64,000 nucleotides of DNA from Campylobacter sp. RM5004 (GCF_022369455.1 NZ_CP059599.1:1702409-1766408); one strand, 5' to 3'; shown: positions 44,249 through 53,464, counted from the first letter of the stretch. Translations and numbers: made by a program. Notes: generated by a model from the letters alone, not told the origin.

Positions 44249-44881
44249 ATGAAAAAATTATCAATTTTATTACTTGGTTTAACTTTAGGTGCAAACGAAT
44301 GTGCTAGTTTGCAAGAGTGTATGCAAAATGCAAATTTTTATCAATTTGATAGAGAAGATGAAAAAAACGCTAGCGTTTATTATAAAATAGCTTGTGAAAA
44401 ATACGAAAGTTATAACGCTTGCAAGGCATTAAGCGATATTTACAAATATTCTGATATTTTAGAAAATTCAAAATTAAGCAAAAAATATAAAAATAAGACT
44501 ATTAAAATAGCGAAAGAACAATGTAAAAATAATAACGCGGAAGCTTGTTATGATTATGCAAATTACTGCGAAGTAAATTATACAAAATGCGAAGATTATG
44601 AAAAAATTTATAAACAATCTTTTGACTTATATACAGCAGAATGCGAAAACAAAAATTACTCATCTTGTTATTATCTAGCAAATATGTATTTCAATGGAAC
44701 AGGTACTAATATAAATGAAGAAAAAGCACTTGATTTATATAAATATGCTTGCTTTAACAAAGATAATAAAAGTTGTTATGAAGTAGCGCAACATTACGAA
44801 AATAAATCTTTAGAATTTTTAAGAAAATCTTGTGAATTAGGATTTAAATACGCTTGCGAGAAGTTAGATAATATAAGATAA
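44249..44881 (+). CDS. Cysteine-rich Sel1-repeat (Hcp-like) secreted protein
   Basis: This 210-aa protein has a signal peptide (cleavage about 15, LGA/NE). The mature chain has regularly spaced cysteine pairs about 35-40 residues apart: YKIACEKYESYNACKAL, EQCKNNNAEACYDYA, AECENKNYSSCYYLANMYFN and SCELGFKYACEKL. Each pair closes a Sel1-type helix hairpin as in Helicobacter Hcp proteins. It is probably a periplasmic or released solenoid; its partner is unknown. It carries its own terminator directly after the stop. Confidence 0.82.
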   Translation: MKKLSILLLGLTLGANECASLQECMQNANFYQFDREDEKNASVYYKIACEKYESYNACKALSDIYKYSDILENSKLSKKYKNKTIKIAKEQCKNNNAEACYDYANYCEVNYTKCEDYEKIYKQSFDLYTAECENKNYSSCYYLANMYFNGTGTNINEEKALDLYKYACFNKDNKSCYEVAQHYENKSLEFLRKSCELGFKYACEKLDNIR

Positions 44882-44903
44882 GCTTTTTAATAACTAAAAA
44901 GCT
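44881..44903 (+). terminator. Intrinsic terminator of the Hcp-like gene
   Basis: AGCTTTTT and AAAAAGCT form an 8-bp stem with a 7-base loop, starting at the stop codon. Confidence 0.6.
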
Positions 44904-44951
44904 AAGAATTTGAATTCGGAATTAGATTCTAATTCCTATTTCAAATTCTAA
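44904..44951. repeat. Dispersed palindrome copy
   Basis: AGAATTTGAA and GGAATTAGA on the left pair with TCTAATTCC and TTCAAATTCT on the right, with one internal mismatch block of three bases. It separates the convergent Hcp-like and pilin genes. Confidence 0.65.
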
Positions 44952-45406
44952 TAACTTATATTACTTCCACCTACTGGAATATAAACAATATCGCTTTTAG
45001 AAATATCGGTAAAATTAGTATTTGTTTTTGAAATTCTACCTTTTAGTATTTGTATTACTGAATTAAGGTTTAGTAATTTATCACATATTTCGCTTTTTGT
45101 TTTTAATTTTTTAACTACTATGAAATATTCATCAGTAGTTATTTCTAAGCAATCAGTATTTTTAATATTAAAAAATTTATCATCTTTTAATTCTTGTGAA
45201 GTCATATCTTTTAAATTGCTACTAAAGTTTGTTTGAGTTGTATAGTATGAGCTTAAATCTTCTAATAATATAGCTAGATTTTGAGCTGATTTTACTATCT
45301 CGGCATCATCTCTAGTAGCACTTAATCTAGGAATTGCAACTGCTGCTAATGCTCCTAAAATAACTATTACAAATATTAGTTCAATCATAGTGAAGGCTTT
45401 TTTCAT
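44948..45406 (-). CDS. Type IV pilin/type II pseudopilin-like protein (copy 1)
   Basis: This 152-aa protein has a class III signal, KKA/FTMIELIFVIVILGALAA, with Glu5 of the mature chain. The residue before the cleavage is Ala rather than Gly. The hydrophobic helix is followed by RLSATRDDAEI, a string shared with the next two genes. Two Cys (DCLEI; EICDKL) could form the C-terminal disulfide. The end is GGSNISY. It is probably a minor pilin of a competence or secretion pseudopilus, processed by a prepilin peptidase. It is the most divergent of three tandem paralogs. Confidence 0.82.
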   Translation of the reverse strand: MKKAFTMIELIFVIVILGALAAVAIPRLSATRDDAEIVKSAQNLAILLEDLSSYYTTQTNFSSNLKDMTSQELKDDKFFNIKNTDCLEITTDEYFIVVKKLKTKSEICDKLLNLNSVIQILKGRISKTNTNFTDISKSDIVYIPVGGSNISY

Positions 45407-45445
45407 TAAGCTCCTTAAATGAATTAACCTAGATTAGTTTCTAGG

Positions 45446-45919
45446 TTAAAACGAAACATTGCCTGCACCCAAACTAATCTTATAAGCATCTAACTCTCTT
45501 AAATGATTTTTAATATCTGAACCGCCCATAATCTGACTAACAGAACTATTTGTAAAAAAATTAACACAAATACCTTTATTATAATCAGGAGATGCGAAGA
45601 TTTTAATATCACTACCATTTGTGTCTGCATTGATTGTTACGCAATTTAGTTTTTTTAGGTAAATATGCGCTGAAGATTTATTTCCATATATGTGAGGCTG
45701 TAATACAACATTTGTCATATCTTGTATTTTATTTGCAAATTTTCCATTAGCTGTATAATAAGATGCTATATCACTTATCGCCGTTGCAAAGTCACTTGCA
45801 CCTTTAACTAATTCAGCATCATCTCTAGTAGCGTTTAGTTTAGGAATAGCAACTGCAGCTAAGATACCCAAAATTACTATTACAAATATTAGTTCAATCA
45901 TCGTGAATGCTTTTTTCAT
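45446..45919 (-). CDS. Type IV pilin/type II pseudopilin-like protein (copy 2)
   Basis: This 157-aa protein has signal KKA/FTMIELIFVIVILGILAA, then KLNATRDDAELVKGASDFAT. The signal again has Ala before the cleavage. The globular part carries Cys pair LNCVTI and KGICVNF, and ends GAGNVSF. The first 60 residues are almost identical to copy 3. It sits between the two paralogs on the minus strand with short gaps and its own ribosome site (AAGGA). Confidence 0.82.
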   Translation of the reverse strand: MKKAFTMIELIFVIVILGILAAVAIPKLNATRDDAELVKGASDFATAISDIASYYTANGKFANKIQDMTNVVLQPHIYGNKSSAHIYLKKLNCVTINADTNGSDIKIFASPDYNKGICVNFFTNSSVSQIMGGSDIKNHLRELDAYKISLGAGNVSF

Positions 45920-46000
45920 ATTTATCCTTTAGAATTTAAAAAAGCCAAGTTAGGATAAATTCTAACTTGGCTTAAAACTATTTCATCAAATAAAGTGAAA

Positions 46001-46450
46001 TTAGAAAGAAATATTTCCGCCACCTAGTTCGATTTTATATCCTGTGTCACCATGCGCAGAAAGTTTTTTGTTTCCTAAAATAGCTGCAATACTACTTACA
46101 TCATCAAAAGATTTGCAGATAGGTTTAGGTGTACCTTTTAAAGATGAACCCTGTTTAATAGTTAAAGTGCTATCTGTTGCGGTAAATATCGCACACTCTT
46201 CACCTTTAATAGCGAAACCGCCAGTTGCACTTAAAGCCACATTAGTCATATCTGATAAATTTGTAGCAAATTTACCCTTAGCTGTATAATAAGATGTGAT
46301 ATCACTGATAACTGTTGAGAAGTTGCTAGCCGCTTTTGCAATTTCTGCGTCATCCCTTGTAGCATTTAGTTTTGGAATAGCAACTGCTGCTAAAATTCCT
46401 AGAATTACGATTACGAAAATCAACTCAATCATTGTAAAGCCCTTTTTCAT
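46001..46450 (-). CDS. Type IV pilin/type II pseudopilin-like protein (copy 3)
   Basis: This 149-aa protein has the canonical prepilin cleavage KKG/FTMIEL and the same helix. KLNATRDDAEIAKAASNFST follows, and a globular domain with Cys pair EECAIF and PICKSF. It ends GGGNISF. With Gly before the cleavage it is the best substrate for prepilin peptidase, so it may be the major subunit of the set. It is first in the order of transcription. Confidence 0.84.
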   Translation of the reverse strand: MKKGFTMIELIFVIVILGILAAVAIPKLNATRDDAEIAKAASNFSTVISDITSYYTAKGKFATNLSDMTNVALSATGGFAIKGEECAIFTATDSTLTIKQGSSLKGTPKPICKSFDDVSSIAAILGNKKLSAHGDTGYKIELGGGNISF

Positions 46451-46595
46451 GGCTATCTCCTTAAAATTAATTTCACTTTATTTACACAAAAGTAAAATTA
46501 ATTTAAGGCTATTATTAAAGAAAATAATAAGTGTAAAAATGATTTTTAATCTTTATTTAGCATAGGATAAATCGTGTGGATATAAAAGGAATTTA

Positions 46596-46624
46596 AAATA
46601 GGAATTAGAACCTAATTCCTATTT
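46596..46624 (-). terminator. Terminator palindrome after the iron operon
   Basis: A perfect 13-bp stem (AAATAGGAATTAG with CTAATTCCTATTT) surrounds loop AAC, 15 bases beyond the stop of the last operon gene. A member of the dispersed family, here between tandem rather than convergent genes. Confidence 0.65.
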
Positions 46625-46638
46625 CGTAATTGTTAGAA

Positions 46639-47481
46639 TTATTTAGACCAAAAGCCTTTTTGGAATGGAAATTCGTTGCATAAAAGTTTATTAATCTTGC
46701 AACCTTTATAAATTGCTTTTCTTAGTTCTTTTTCATATTTTTTTAAATACTTTTCATCTATATTATTGTTTGAATTACAATGCATATAATCGCCCTTTTC
46801 GCATAGCTTAATAAGTATTTTAACCCTATTATCTATATCTTCAATTCTTCCATAAGCATGGTATAAATTAATGCATTTTTCTACATCTTTTTCGCAGTTT
46901 TTATCGGTATTTTTCAAAGCTATTTTAAGCAAGTCATCATCATCAATAATATAATAATCCTTACAACCCATACAAGATTTTAAATCTCCACTTTTGCAAA
47001 GATTTTCACATATTAAAGTAGCTTGTTCTATATCACCATCACAAGAAATTGCATTAAATAATAAAGCAGCTTTATGTAAAGAATTTTCACTAGCTAACAT
47101 AAAGGCTTTTTTGCCTTCTTCGCTATATTTTGCCTTATCAACAATAGCAAGGCTTATGCAAGAACTAATATAACCTAAATCACAAGCTTTCTTATCGTAT
47201 TCAAGGCTGGTTTGATAGCTTAGTTCATCAAAATAGCTAAATGATATATGAGAATAAAAAGCACACGCATAGCCTGAATTATCTTTATCACATAGATTTT
47301 TTGACATACCTTTTACTACAAAGGGCTTATTTATATGTAAGCCTAGCCTAATTGCTAAAATACAAGCATTAGAGTTGTTATTTTTGCACGCATTTATAAC
47401 GCTTGAAAAATTACTTTTATCATAATCTTTTGCATACAAGCTAAAAATTAGACAAAAAATAATACAAATTATTCTCATCAA
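46639..47481 (-). CDS. Cysteine-rich Sel1-like secreted protein at the end of the iron operon
   Basis: This 280-aa protein has a signal peptide (cleavage near 17, LYA/KD). Cysteines recur in pairs (NACKNNNSNACILA; KACDLGYISSCISLA; ENLCKSGDLKSCMGC), the Hcp/Sel1 pattern, but repeats are less regular than in the protein at 44249. It overlaps the thioredoxin-like gene upstream by 4 bases, so it is part of that operon. The C. jejuni operon, as I recall it, ends at the thioredoxin-like Cj1665. The many disulfides fit co-expression with two thioredoxin-like lipoproteins. Role unknown. Confidence 0.7.
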   Translation of the reverse strand: MMRIICIIFCLIFSLYAKDYDKSNFSSVINACKNNNSNACILAIRLGLHINKPFVVKGMSKNLCDKDNSGYACAFYSHISFSYFDELSYQTSLEYDKKACDLGYISSCISLAIVDKAKYSEEGKKAFMLASENSLHKAALLFNAISCDGDIEQATLICENLCKSGDLKSCMGCKDYYIIDDDDLLKIALKNTDKNCEKDVEKCINLYHAYGRIEDIDNRVKILIKLCEKGDYMHCNSNNNIDEKYLKKYEKELRKAIYKGCKINKLLCNEFPFQKGFWSK

Positions 47482-47942
47482 ACTCCTTTAACAGCTCTTA
47501 ACTCCTTTTCTAAAACTGATTTTGGAGTTAAAGAGATGAACTTTTTTACCATTTTACCATTGTTATCATAAATAAACATAGCAGGAACTCCATAAACACC
47601 CCCTACTACATTGCTTAAATACTCAACATCTAAACTATCATAAATAGTTGTAAATGTTACACCTTTTAAATTCTTAACAGCCATATCCTTATTTTTCATA
47701 TTTCCTAATACAGCTATTATTTTATAATTCTTGCTTAATTCATTTAATATGGGAATTTGTTTTTCACAAACTCCACAATCTTTAGAATAAAAAAACAACA
47801 TAAAAGGCTCATCAAGACCTTTTAAAGCCTTTTCTTTGGCATTATATTTTAAACTAAGTGGCTCTTTTGAATTAAGTGTTAAAAAATACTCATCCTTACA
47901 AGCACAAAAAATCAAACATAAAAGCATTAAAACAATTCTCAT
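47478..47942 (-). CDS. TlpA-like thioredoxin-fold lipoprotein (Cj1665-like)
   Basis: This 154-aa protein has a lipobox (FCAC, Cys15). The redox motif is CGVC in FFYSKDCGVCEKQIPIL (about residues 50-66), and the cis-Pro is in YGVPAMFIYD (about 117). It is expected in the periplasm, anchored to a membrane, acting as a reductase or heme/metal-center assistant. The start overlaps the upstream thioredoxin gene by 4 bases. It corresponds by order to Cj1665 of the C. jejuni iron operon. Confidence 0.82.
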   Translation of the reverse strand: MRIVLMLLCLIFCACKDEYFLTLNSKEPLSLKYNAKEKALKGLDEPFMLFFYSKDCGVCEKQIPILNELSKNYKIIAVLGNMKNKDMAVKNLKGVTFTTIYDSLDVEYLSNVVGGVYGVPAMFIYDNNGKMVKKFISLTPKSVLEKELRAVKGV

Positions 47943-48400
47943 AAATATCCTTTGATTTTTTCTTGTATATAATTAAATCCCCTATCGCCTAAGATTTTTT
48001 CAACATAAACGCCGTCTTTTAAGATAAATAAAGTCGGAACTGCAAATATTTCATACCTTGACCAAGTTATGTCTTGCTGATCTTTTAAAAAAATCATAGC
48101 ATCATAATTATGTTCATTTTCGTGCTTTTTAATAGTTTTTAAATCATCAATTGAATTAATTGCATAAATTTTTATATTATTATTTAGCGCATAATCATTA
48201 AGGCTAGCCATTACTTTAAGACAAGCAGCACAGCCATTCTCCCAAAACTCAACTATTTCAATACCTTGCCTTGTAAGCTTAATATTATTACCTTTTGTAT
48301 CCTTAGCTAATATTTCAGGAGCTTTTTCATTAAGGCTAAGCTTTGCATTATCGCAAGCTACAAAAAATAAAGCAAAAACTATTAAAAATAATTTATTCAT
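47939..48400 (-). CDS. TlpA-like thioredoxin-fold lipoprotein (Cj1664-like)
   Basis: This 153-aa protein has lipobox FVAC (Cys16). The redox motif is CAAC in FWENGCAACLKVM (about residues 52-64), and the cis-Pro is in FAVPTLFILKDG (about 120). It is periplasmic, probably reducing cysteines of the membrane iron-sulfur-like protein or periplasmic partners. It overlaps the ATPase gene by 8 bases. Order and type match Cj1664. Confidence 0.82.
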   Translation of the reverse strand: MNKLFLIVFALFFVACDNAKLSLNEKAPEILAKDTKGNNIKLTRQGIEIVEFWENGCAACLKVMASLNDYALNNNIKIYAINSIDDLKTIKKHENEHNYDAMIFLKDQQDITWSRYEIFAVPTLFILKDGVYVEKILGDRGFNYIQEKIKGYL

Positions 48401-49043
48401 TTACAATAAGACCATCTTTAATAGTGATAATCTCATCAGCTTTTTTTGCTAAATCAGGGTTATGCGTGATTAAAACTATTGTTTTACCTTCACTTCTTAA
48501 TTGTTTAAAAATATCTAAAACAATTTCTCCATTTTCTTCATCAAGATTACCAGTAGGCTCATCAGCAAGTAAAATGCTAGGATTATTTATAAGACTTCTT
48601 GCTATACAAAGACGCTGTTGCTGACCACCACTTAGCTCGCTTGGCAAATGCTCTAATCTATCAGCTAAGCCAACTTTATCTAAAATCTTTTTTGCATCGC
48701 TTTCATCAATGCTAGAATGATAATATTGAGCTAGCATAACGTTTTCTAAAACACTTAAATATGGAATTAAATGAAATTGTTGAAAGATTAGTCCTATTTT
48801 TTCACGGCGGATTTTTTGCTTATCAACTTCGCTTAAATGAGTTACATTAATGCCATCTAAAAAATATTCGCCCTCACTTGCATTATCAAGCAATGATAAG
48901 ATATTTAAAAGCGTTGTTTTACCGCTTCCACTCTTACCTACAATACTAAGCCAACGACTTTTTTCTAGTTCAAAACTAAGACCTTTTAAAACATGTGCTT
49001 TATCAAATCTTTTGTGTAAATTACTAACTTTAATAATACTCAT
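48393..49043 (-). CDS. ABC transporter ATPase (Cj1663-like, MacB/LolD type)
   Basis: This 216-aa protein has Walker A GKSGSGKTT (about residues 36-44), Q-loop IFQQFHLIPYL, signature LSGGQQQR (about 137), Walker B ILLADEPTGNLD (about 157), and H-loop VLITHNP. Sequence type is that of MacB/LolD ATPases that work with FtsX-fold permeases, as the next two genes encode. The ATG follows directly on the permease stop. It energises the P19-linked iron system. Confidence 0.92.
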   Translation of the reverse strand: MSIIKVSNLHKRFDKAHVLKGLSFELEKSRWLSIVGKSGSGKTTLLNILSLLDNASEGEYFLDGINVTHLSEVDKQKIRREKIGLIFQQFHLIPYLSVLENVMLAQYYHSSIDESDAKKILDKVGLADRLEHLPSELSGGQQQRLCIARSLINNPSILLADEPTGNLDEENGEIVLDIFKQLRSEGKTIVLITHNPDLAKKADEIITIKDGLIVNE

Positions 49044-50183
49044 TTACTCTCCTCTTAAATTACCTACGATATCTATGCTTAAAGCTTTTTTGATAGGAAA
49101 ATATGCAGCAAGAATAGCAAAAATAAAAGAAATTAAAATCGCTATTACAAACGCACTTAATCTAAAATCAATACTAGCATTAAAAATAATTGCTCCTAAA
49201 AATTGTGCTAATAAATACCCACCAACTGAGCCAAATAATGAAGCGATTAAGGTAAGTATAAAAACTTCACTAGCAAATAATTTTACTATATCGCTTTTAG
49301 CAGCCCCTAAGGCTAAATGTAAAGCGATTTCCTTTTTTCTTGAAAATATAATTGAACTAAGCGTTGTATTAACACTTGTTGAACTAATTATTAAAATTAC
49401 AATAGAGATTAAAAACATTAAGCCTTTAATTTTTTCTAAAATTGCACCCTCTTTAATGCTAACACTAGGAATTGTTTTAAGCTCTGCATTTTCATTATTA
49501 ATACTTGCACTTAGCTTTGATAGGTTTTCAAAATTATCATCAATTATTAAAGAAGCATAAGAATATTTATCCTTTACACCTGAAAACTCTTTAGCTGAAT
49601 CTAAATTAATAAACGCCATTGCATCAATTTCATCTCCACTAGAAATTATGCCTTTTACTACGAAAGTTTTTTCAACTAATCCTAAATCTTGCTTATAGTT
49701 TAAGGTTAGTTTTGAGCCAACTTTCTTATCAATTGTATTTGCTAAATCAATTCCTAAATAAATACTATCAGCTTTGCTGTATTCGCTAGGACTTAAACTA
49801 CCTTTTAAAATAGTTAAAAATTTATTGATTTTTCTAAACTCATCAAAACTAACTCCAGCGACTAAAATCTGCCTACTTGAATAACTAGGGGTAAAGTATA
49901 AATAAGGCGAAATTGCTAAGATTTTTGAGCTTGTTATTTGTGATGTTATATTATTTACATCACTAATATTTACATAATCGCTATCTTTAGCACTTAAAAT
50001 CATATTAGCACCATAGCTTTTAAGCTCTTTGCTCATTTTATTATCTATGTCAAAATAAATATTTAAAAACGCATTCGCAACAGCAGTTCCCATAAAAATA
50101 GAAATTAAAATTATAAGTAATCTTTGTTTTGAAAACCCTATACTCTTTTTAACTTGAGTTATGAAAAAATTATTTCCTGCCAT
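49044..50183 (-). CDS. FtsX/MacB-type ABC permease (Cj1662-like)
   Basis: This 379-aa protein has one N-terminal membrane helix (about 20-40), a periplasmic MacB-like domain (about 45-255) and three C-terminal helices (FtsX fold). The last part has ARKKEIALHLALGAAKSDIVK as ISRKKEIALHLALGA. It overlaps the upstream permease gene by 14 bases. It is the second of two such permeases, presumably a heterodimer. In C. jejuni this module is required together with P19 for ferri-rhodotorulic acid or acid-condition iron use, but its transported species is not settled. Confidence 0.88.
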   Translation of the reverse strand: MAGNNFFITQVKKSIGFSKQRLLIILISIFMGTAVANAFLNIYFDIDNKMSKELKSYGANMILSAKDSDYVNISDVNNITSQITSSKILAISPYLYFTPSYSSRQILVAGVSFDEFRKINKFLTILKGSLSPSEYSKADSIYLGIDLANTIDKKVGSKLTLNYKQDLGLVEKTFVVKGIISSGDEIDAMAFINLDSAKEFSGVKDKYSYASLIIDDNFENLSKLSASINNENAELKTIPSVSIKEGAILEKIKGLMFLISIVILIISSTSVNTTLSSIIFSRKKEIALHLALGAAKSDIVKLFASEVFILTLIASLFGSVGGYLLAQFLGAIIFNASIDFRLSAFVIAILISFIFAILAAYFPIKKALSIDIVGNLRGE

Positions 50184-51453
50184 AAAGCACCTCTACGATT
50201 TCTAGTTTTATAAAGTTTTTTGTAGCTATTAATGAGCCAAGAATTGAGATTAAACTAGCAAAAAACATACAAATAAAAATAATAATAAAATTATAAGCAA
50301 TGCTATGAGAAAAGATATTTAAAGCTATTAAATCACTTACAAAAAATCCAAAAATACTTCCAAACACACTAGCAACCAAGCTAACACATAAATAATCAAC
50401 CATAAATATCAAATATATTTGTAAGTTATTCGCTCCTAAAGCCTTTAATAAGCCTATTTCTTTTGAGCGTCTATAAACATCGCTATTTATAAGCGAAGCT
50501 TGTGCTACGCTTGCAACTACTAATGAAATTAAAAAGATTATTCCCATTAAGCCTTGAATTTTTTTAACCACTGAGCTTTCAGCATCAGCAACCTTGCTAA
50601 GTGCTTTTGCACTTGCACCTTTGTAGTCTTCTTCTATTTGATAAGCAATTGAGCTAACATAAGCAGTGCAATACCATTTATCAAACTCAACTGCATCTAA
50701 GCTATCTTTATCATGTCTTGCACGCATAGCAAGGTCGTTTTCTGGAATTGTAAGCGCTGAAACTTCGGCTCTTTCATAAGTTGGTTTTGAACCTAAAATC
50801 TCATTTAATTTATCAATACTTATAAGCAATTTATTATCATATTCGCCTAAATTATCAATAATTCCTACAATTTTAAAAGTTCTAATTCCTGATTCAAATT
50901 CCACATCAATTTGATCGCCTGATTTAAGATTAAATCTAGTTGCAAATTCTCTTCCTATATTTGCTTCTAGGATATTGCTTTCATCATTTACAAAATCTTT
51001 ATCGCTTTTCCAAAAAGGAAATAAGCCTGTGATTCCAGTTTTGTAATCTTCTTCGCCATCAATAGGAATATTTTTATCAAAATAAGTGCCTAAAACTTTA
51101 ATCTCTTTGCCATTAATTTTTGCTACTTCATCTTTAAACGGAGCAAAAGCTGTTATATTGTTTCTCCAAAAGATTTCTTTTATTTTGTGTAAATCTTTTA
51201 ATTCTAAATATGTTTTATTCTCAAATGGTTTAAAAGTCTTATTTCCTACTTCAATACTAAGTGCTGAACCTTGTGGCACAACGCTAATATTTGCACCATA
51301 ATTTCTAAGCTCTTTTGTAAGCTCATTACCAACGCCTAAAGTTATATTTAACATACAAGCAAGTAACAAACAAGCTAGAAAAATAGTGCCAAAACTAAGA
51401 AGTTTTTGAGTTAAGTTGCCAAAAATTGATTTTTTTATAATTCTTAAAAACAT
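50170..51453 (-). CDS. FtsX/MacB-type ABC permease (Cj1661-like)
   Basis: This 427-aa protein has the same layout as its neighbour: a helix at about 15-38, a large periplasmic domain and three C-terminal helices with VYRRSKEIGLLKALGANN. The domain includes ELRNYGANISVVPQGSALS, a MacB-type opening. It starts 9 bases after the DUF2318 gene. It forms the membrane part of the ABC module with 49044-50183 and the ATPase. Confidence 0.88.
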   Translation of the reverse strand: MFLRIIKKSIFGNLTQKLLSFGTIFLACLLLACMLNITLGVGNELTKELRNYGANISVVPQGSALSIEVGNKTFKPFENKTYLELKDLHKIKEIFWRNNITAFAPFKDEVAKINGKEIKVLGTYFDKNIPIDGEEDYKTGITGLFPFWKSDKDFVNDESNILEANIGREFATRFNLKSGDQIDVEFESGIRTFKIVGIIDNLGEYDNKLLISIDKLNEILGSKPTYERAEVSALTIPENDLAMRARHDKDSLDAVEFDKWYCTAYVSSIAYQIEEDYKGASAKALSKVADAESSVVKKIQGLMGIIFLISLVVASVAQASLINSDVYRRSKEIGLLKALGANNLQIYLIFMVDYLCVSLVASVFGSIFGFFVSDLIALNIFSHSIAYNFIIIFICMFFASLISILGSLIATKNFIKLEIVEVLYGRK

Positions 51454-51462
51454 TGCTTCTCC

Positions 51463-52866
51463 TTAACTTTGATAACCATTTAATCTAAAAGGCGCATTAT
51501 CGTTTGAGCTTACATATTTGCTAGGGTCTTTTTTAAATTCTTCATAGCTTTCATCAGTGCTAAAATAATAATTTATACCTTTATACATATAAGATTTTTT
51601 AGCTTTTGAGTTTAAAAATTTATCTTGATTTACAGGGTCAATTACTTCAATTTCAACAACTTCACTAAAATAATTTTCCCCATCTAAAACATCTCTTACT
51701 TTAATTAATAATTTATTATTTTTTTCATCTACTTCGTAATTTAGTGGAATTGGATTACATCCACCTGCCTTGCCTACACTTGGTAAAAATAGCCTTACGT
51801 TACAAGCAACGCAGATTAATTCGCCTTCTTTTAAAATATATCCTAAATCCCCACAAATCATACAAGAATCAAACACAGCAACAGGAGTGATTTTGCCAGC
51901 AAAACGATTGATTATAAAAAATCTAATCTTTTTACCTGAGCTTGAAATATAAGCATATCTATGTAATTTTCCATCACTTACTTTATCTAATTCAAACTCA
52001 AAATGAGTTTTACTCTTTGGAGCAATTACTAAAGGCTCATCTATACTAATAGGCTTAGACGCAACTAGATCATAAAATAAAACGATTATAAAAGCTAAAA
52101 CACTTAAAATAAATGTAATGCTAAAGTGAGTGTTTATTGTGCTTGTAAGGTTTTTGTTTTGCCTATAAACAATATCAAAATCGCCTTGTTTTTGAGTATA
52201 TTTAGGGCGAAGTTTTAAGCATAATCCAACATAAATAATGCCTAAAATTAAGCAAATATAATAATAAAACTCAGCATAATGCTTACTCTTTCCTATATAG
52301 CTTAAAAGTGCGTCGCTATCGCTTAAAGCTCCGATACTTCTTGTCTTCATTCCATATAAAGCAAGTTCAGCTAAACATTCATTTATAAACATTAAAGCCA
52401 AAATAATTGCTATTAAAATACTAATTTTTGATTTTACATGCTTAGTAGAATATACAAAACTTATAAAAAATACGGCACATATAAAAAAAGCTAATAAAAT
52501 AAAACCGAAATTTAAAACCCCTTCAGTATCTATTAAATTAGATTCAAATATAACAAAATTTGCACTTAATAAAAAATATCTAATAGCACACGCAAAGGCT
52601 ATTAAAAATACGCTTGATATTGCAAATATTTTTATATTTCTTAAAAATACTAATAATAAAGAAATTATCAAAACACTATCGGCAATGATTAATCCTATTC
52701 TGTTTTGCTTTTCGTAGTTTATGATATAAAATGCAATATATCCAAAAATAAAACCAACAAATGCAGAAATTAAAATCTTATAAACTGAATGATTTTTGCA
52801 AGCAAATGATGTAAAAAAGCTAATAACAAAAGCTTCAAGAAATAAATGTATAAAATAAATACTCAT
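51463..52866 (-). CDS. DUF2318 iron-sulfur-type membrane protein (Cj1660-like)
   Basis: This 467-aa protein has about nine hydrophobic segments in residues 1-280. A periplasmic DUF2318 domain follows, with two CxxC pairs, CMICGDLG and CVACNVRLF, then GGCNPIPL. A C-terminal YHS-like tail contains YMYKGINYYFSTDESYEEFK. It is thought to handle electrons or metal for the FTR1-P19 system. It fits Cj1660 in order and domains. It lies 61 bases after p19, which is the largest gap of the operon. Confidence 0.85.
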   Translation of the reverse strand: MSIYFIHLFLEAFVISFFTSFACKNHSVYKILISAFVGFIFGYIAFYIINYEKQNRIGLIIADSVLIISLLLVFLRNIKIFAISSVFLIAFACAIRYFLLSANFVIFESNLIDTEGVLNFGFILLAFFICAVFFISFVYSTKHVKSKISILIAIILALMFINECLAELALYGMKTRSIGALSDSDALLSYIGKSKHYAEFYYYICLILGIIYVGLCLKLRPKYTQKQGDFDIVYRQNKNLTSTINTHFSITFILSVLAFIIVLFYDLVASKPISIDEPLVIAPKSKTHFEFELDKVSDGKLHRYAYISSSGKKIRFFIINRFAGKITPVAVFDSCMICGDLGYILKEGELICVACNVRLFLPSVGKAGGCNPIPLNYEVDEKNNKLLIKVRDVLDGENYFSEVVEIEVIDPVNQDKFLNSKAKKSYMYKGINYYFSTDESYEEFKKDPSKYVSSNDNAPFRLNGYQS

Positions 52867-52927
52867 TATTGTCCTTATTTTTGTATATTTTTATAGAAAG
52901 CTAAATTAGCTTTCTATTTTTTAAGGC

Positions 52928-53464
52928 TTATTTATCAGGTGTTCCGGTGTATTTGAACTTATATTTTACGTTAAATGTATCAAACCACTTATCAACACCT
53001 GTTTCTTTATCTACGTGGCGACCAAAACCTTGTTTTTCAGGATTGTCAATTACAAATTCTAATTCATAGTTACCTATTCCTGTATCCATTTTAATGTTTG
53101 CACCATAGTGTGGGCCATCATCAGCTACCATTGGCATAAGCTTTCCAACTTTTGTTTTACCATTATCTAGGTTTGTTAATTTATAACCTATTGTAAGATA
53201 TGGCATCCAAAAACCTTCTGGAAAACCATTTGGATTTTCTTTAAGAGCGTGAATATCAGCTTCTAAGTGAATATCAGCTAATGATGCAGCTAAATCAATT
53301 CCTCTTGGCTCCATTTCAATTGGTTGTAAATAAACTGCTGCTATTTCCATACCATGTAATTTATAGCTTTCTGCTCCATCAATTGTTGGGATTTCAACTT
53401 CACCAGCGAATGCTGAAGTAGCTAAGAAAGCACCTGCAACTAAACTAAGCAATGACTTTTTCAT
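52928..53464 (-). CDS. p19: Periplasmic iron/copper-binding protein P19
   Basis: This 178-aa protein has a signal peptide (AFA/GE, cleavage about 20). It matches the P19/Tp34 family: GMEIAAVYLQPIEMEPRG, ADIHLEADIHALKENPNGFP with two metal-ligand His, and MVADDGPHYGANI with another His. The 159-residue mature chain matches the approximately 159 expected for C. jejuni P19, a homodimeric cupredoxin-like protein binding Cu and Fe. The ATG overlaps the FTR1 stop (ATGA). It works with the FTR1 permease in high-affinity iron uptake, which is iron-repressed in C. jejuni. Confidence 0.95.
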   Translation of the reverse strand: MKKSLLSLVAGAFLATSAFAGEVEIPTIDGAESYKLHGMEIAAVYLQPIEMEPRGIDLAASLADIHLEADIHALKENPNGFPEGFWMPYLTIGYKLTNLDNGKTKVGKLMPMVADDGPHYGANIKMDTGIGNYELEFVIDNPEKQGFGRHVDKETGVDKWFDTFNVKYKFKYTGTPDK

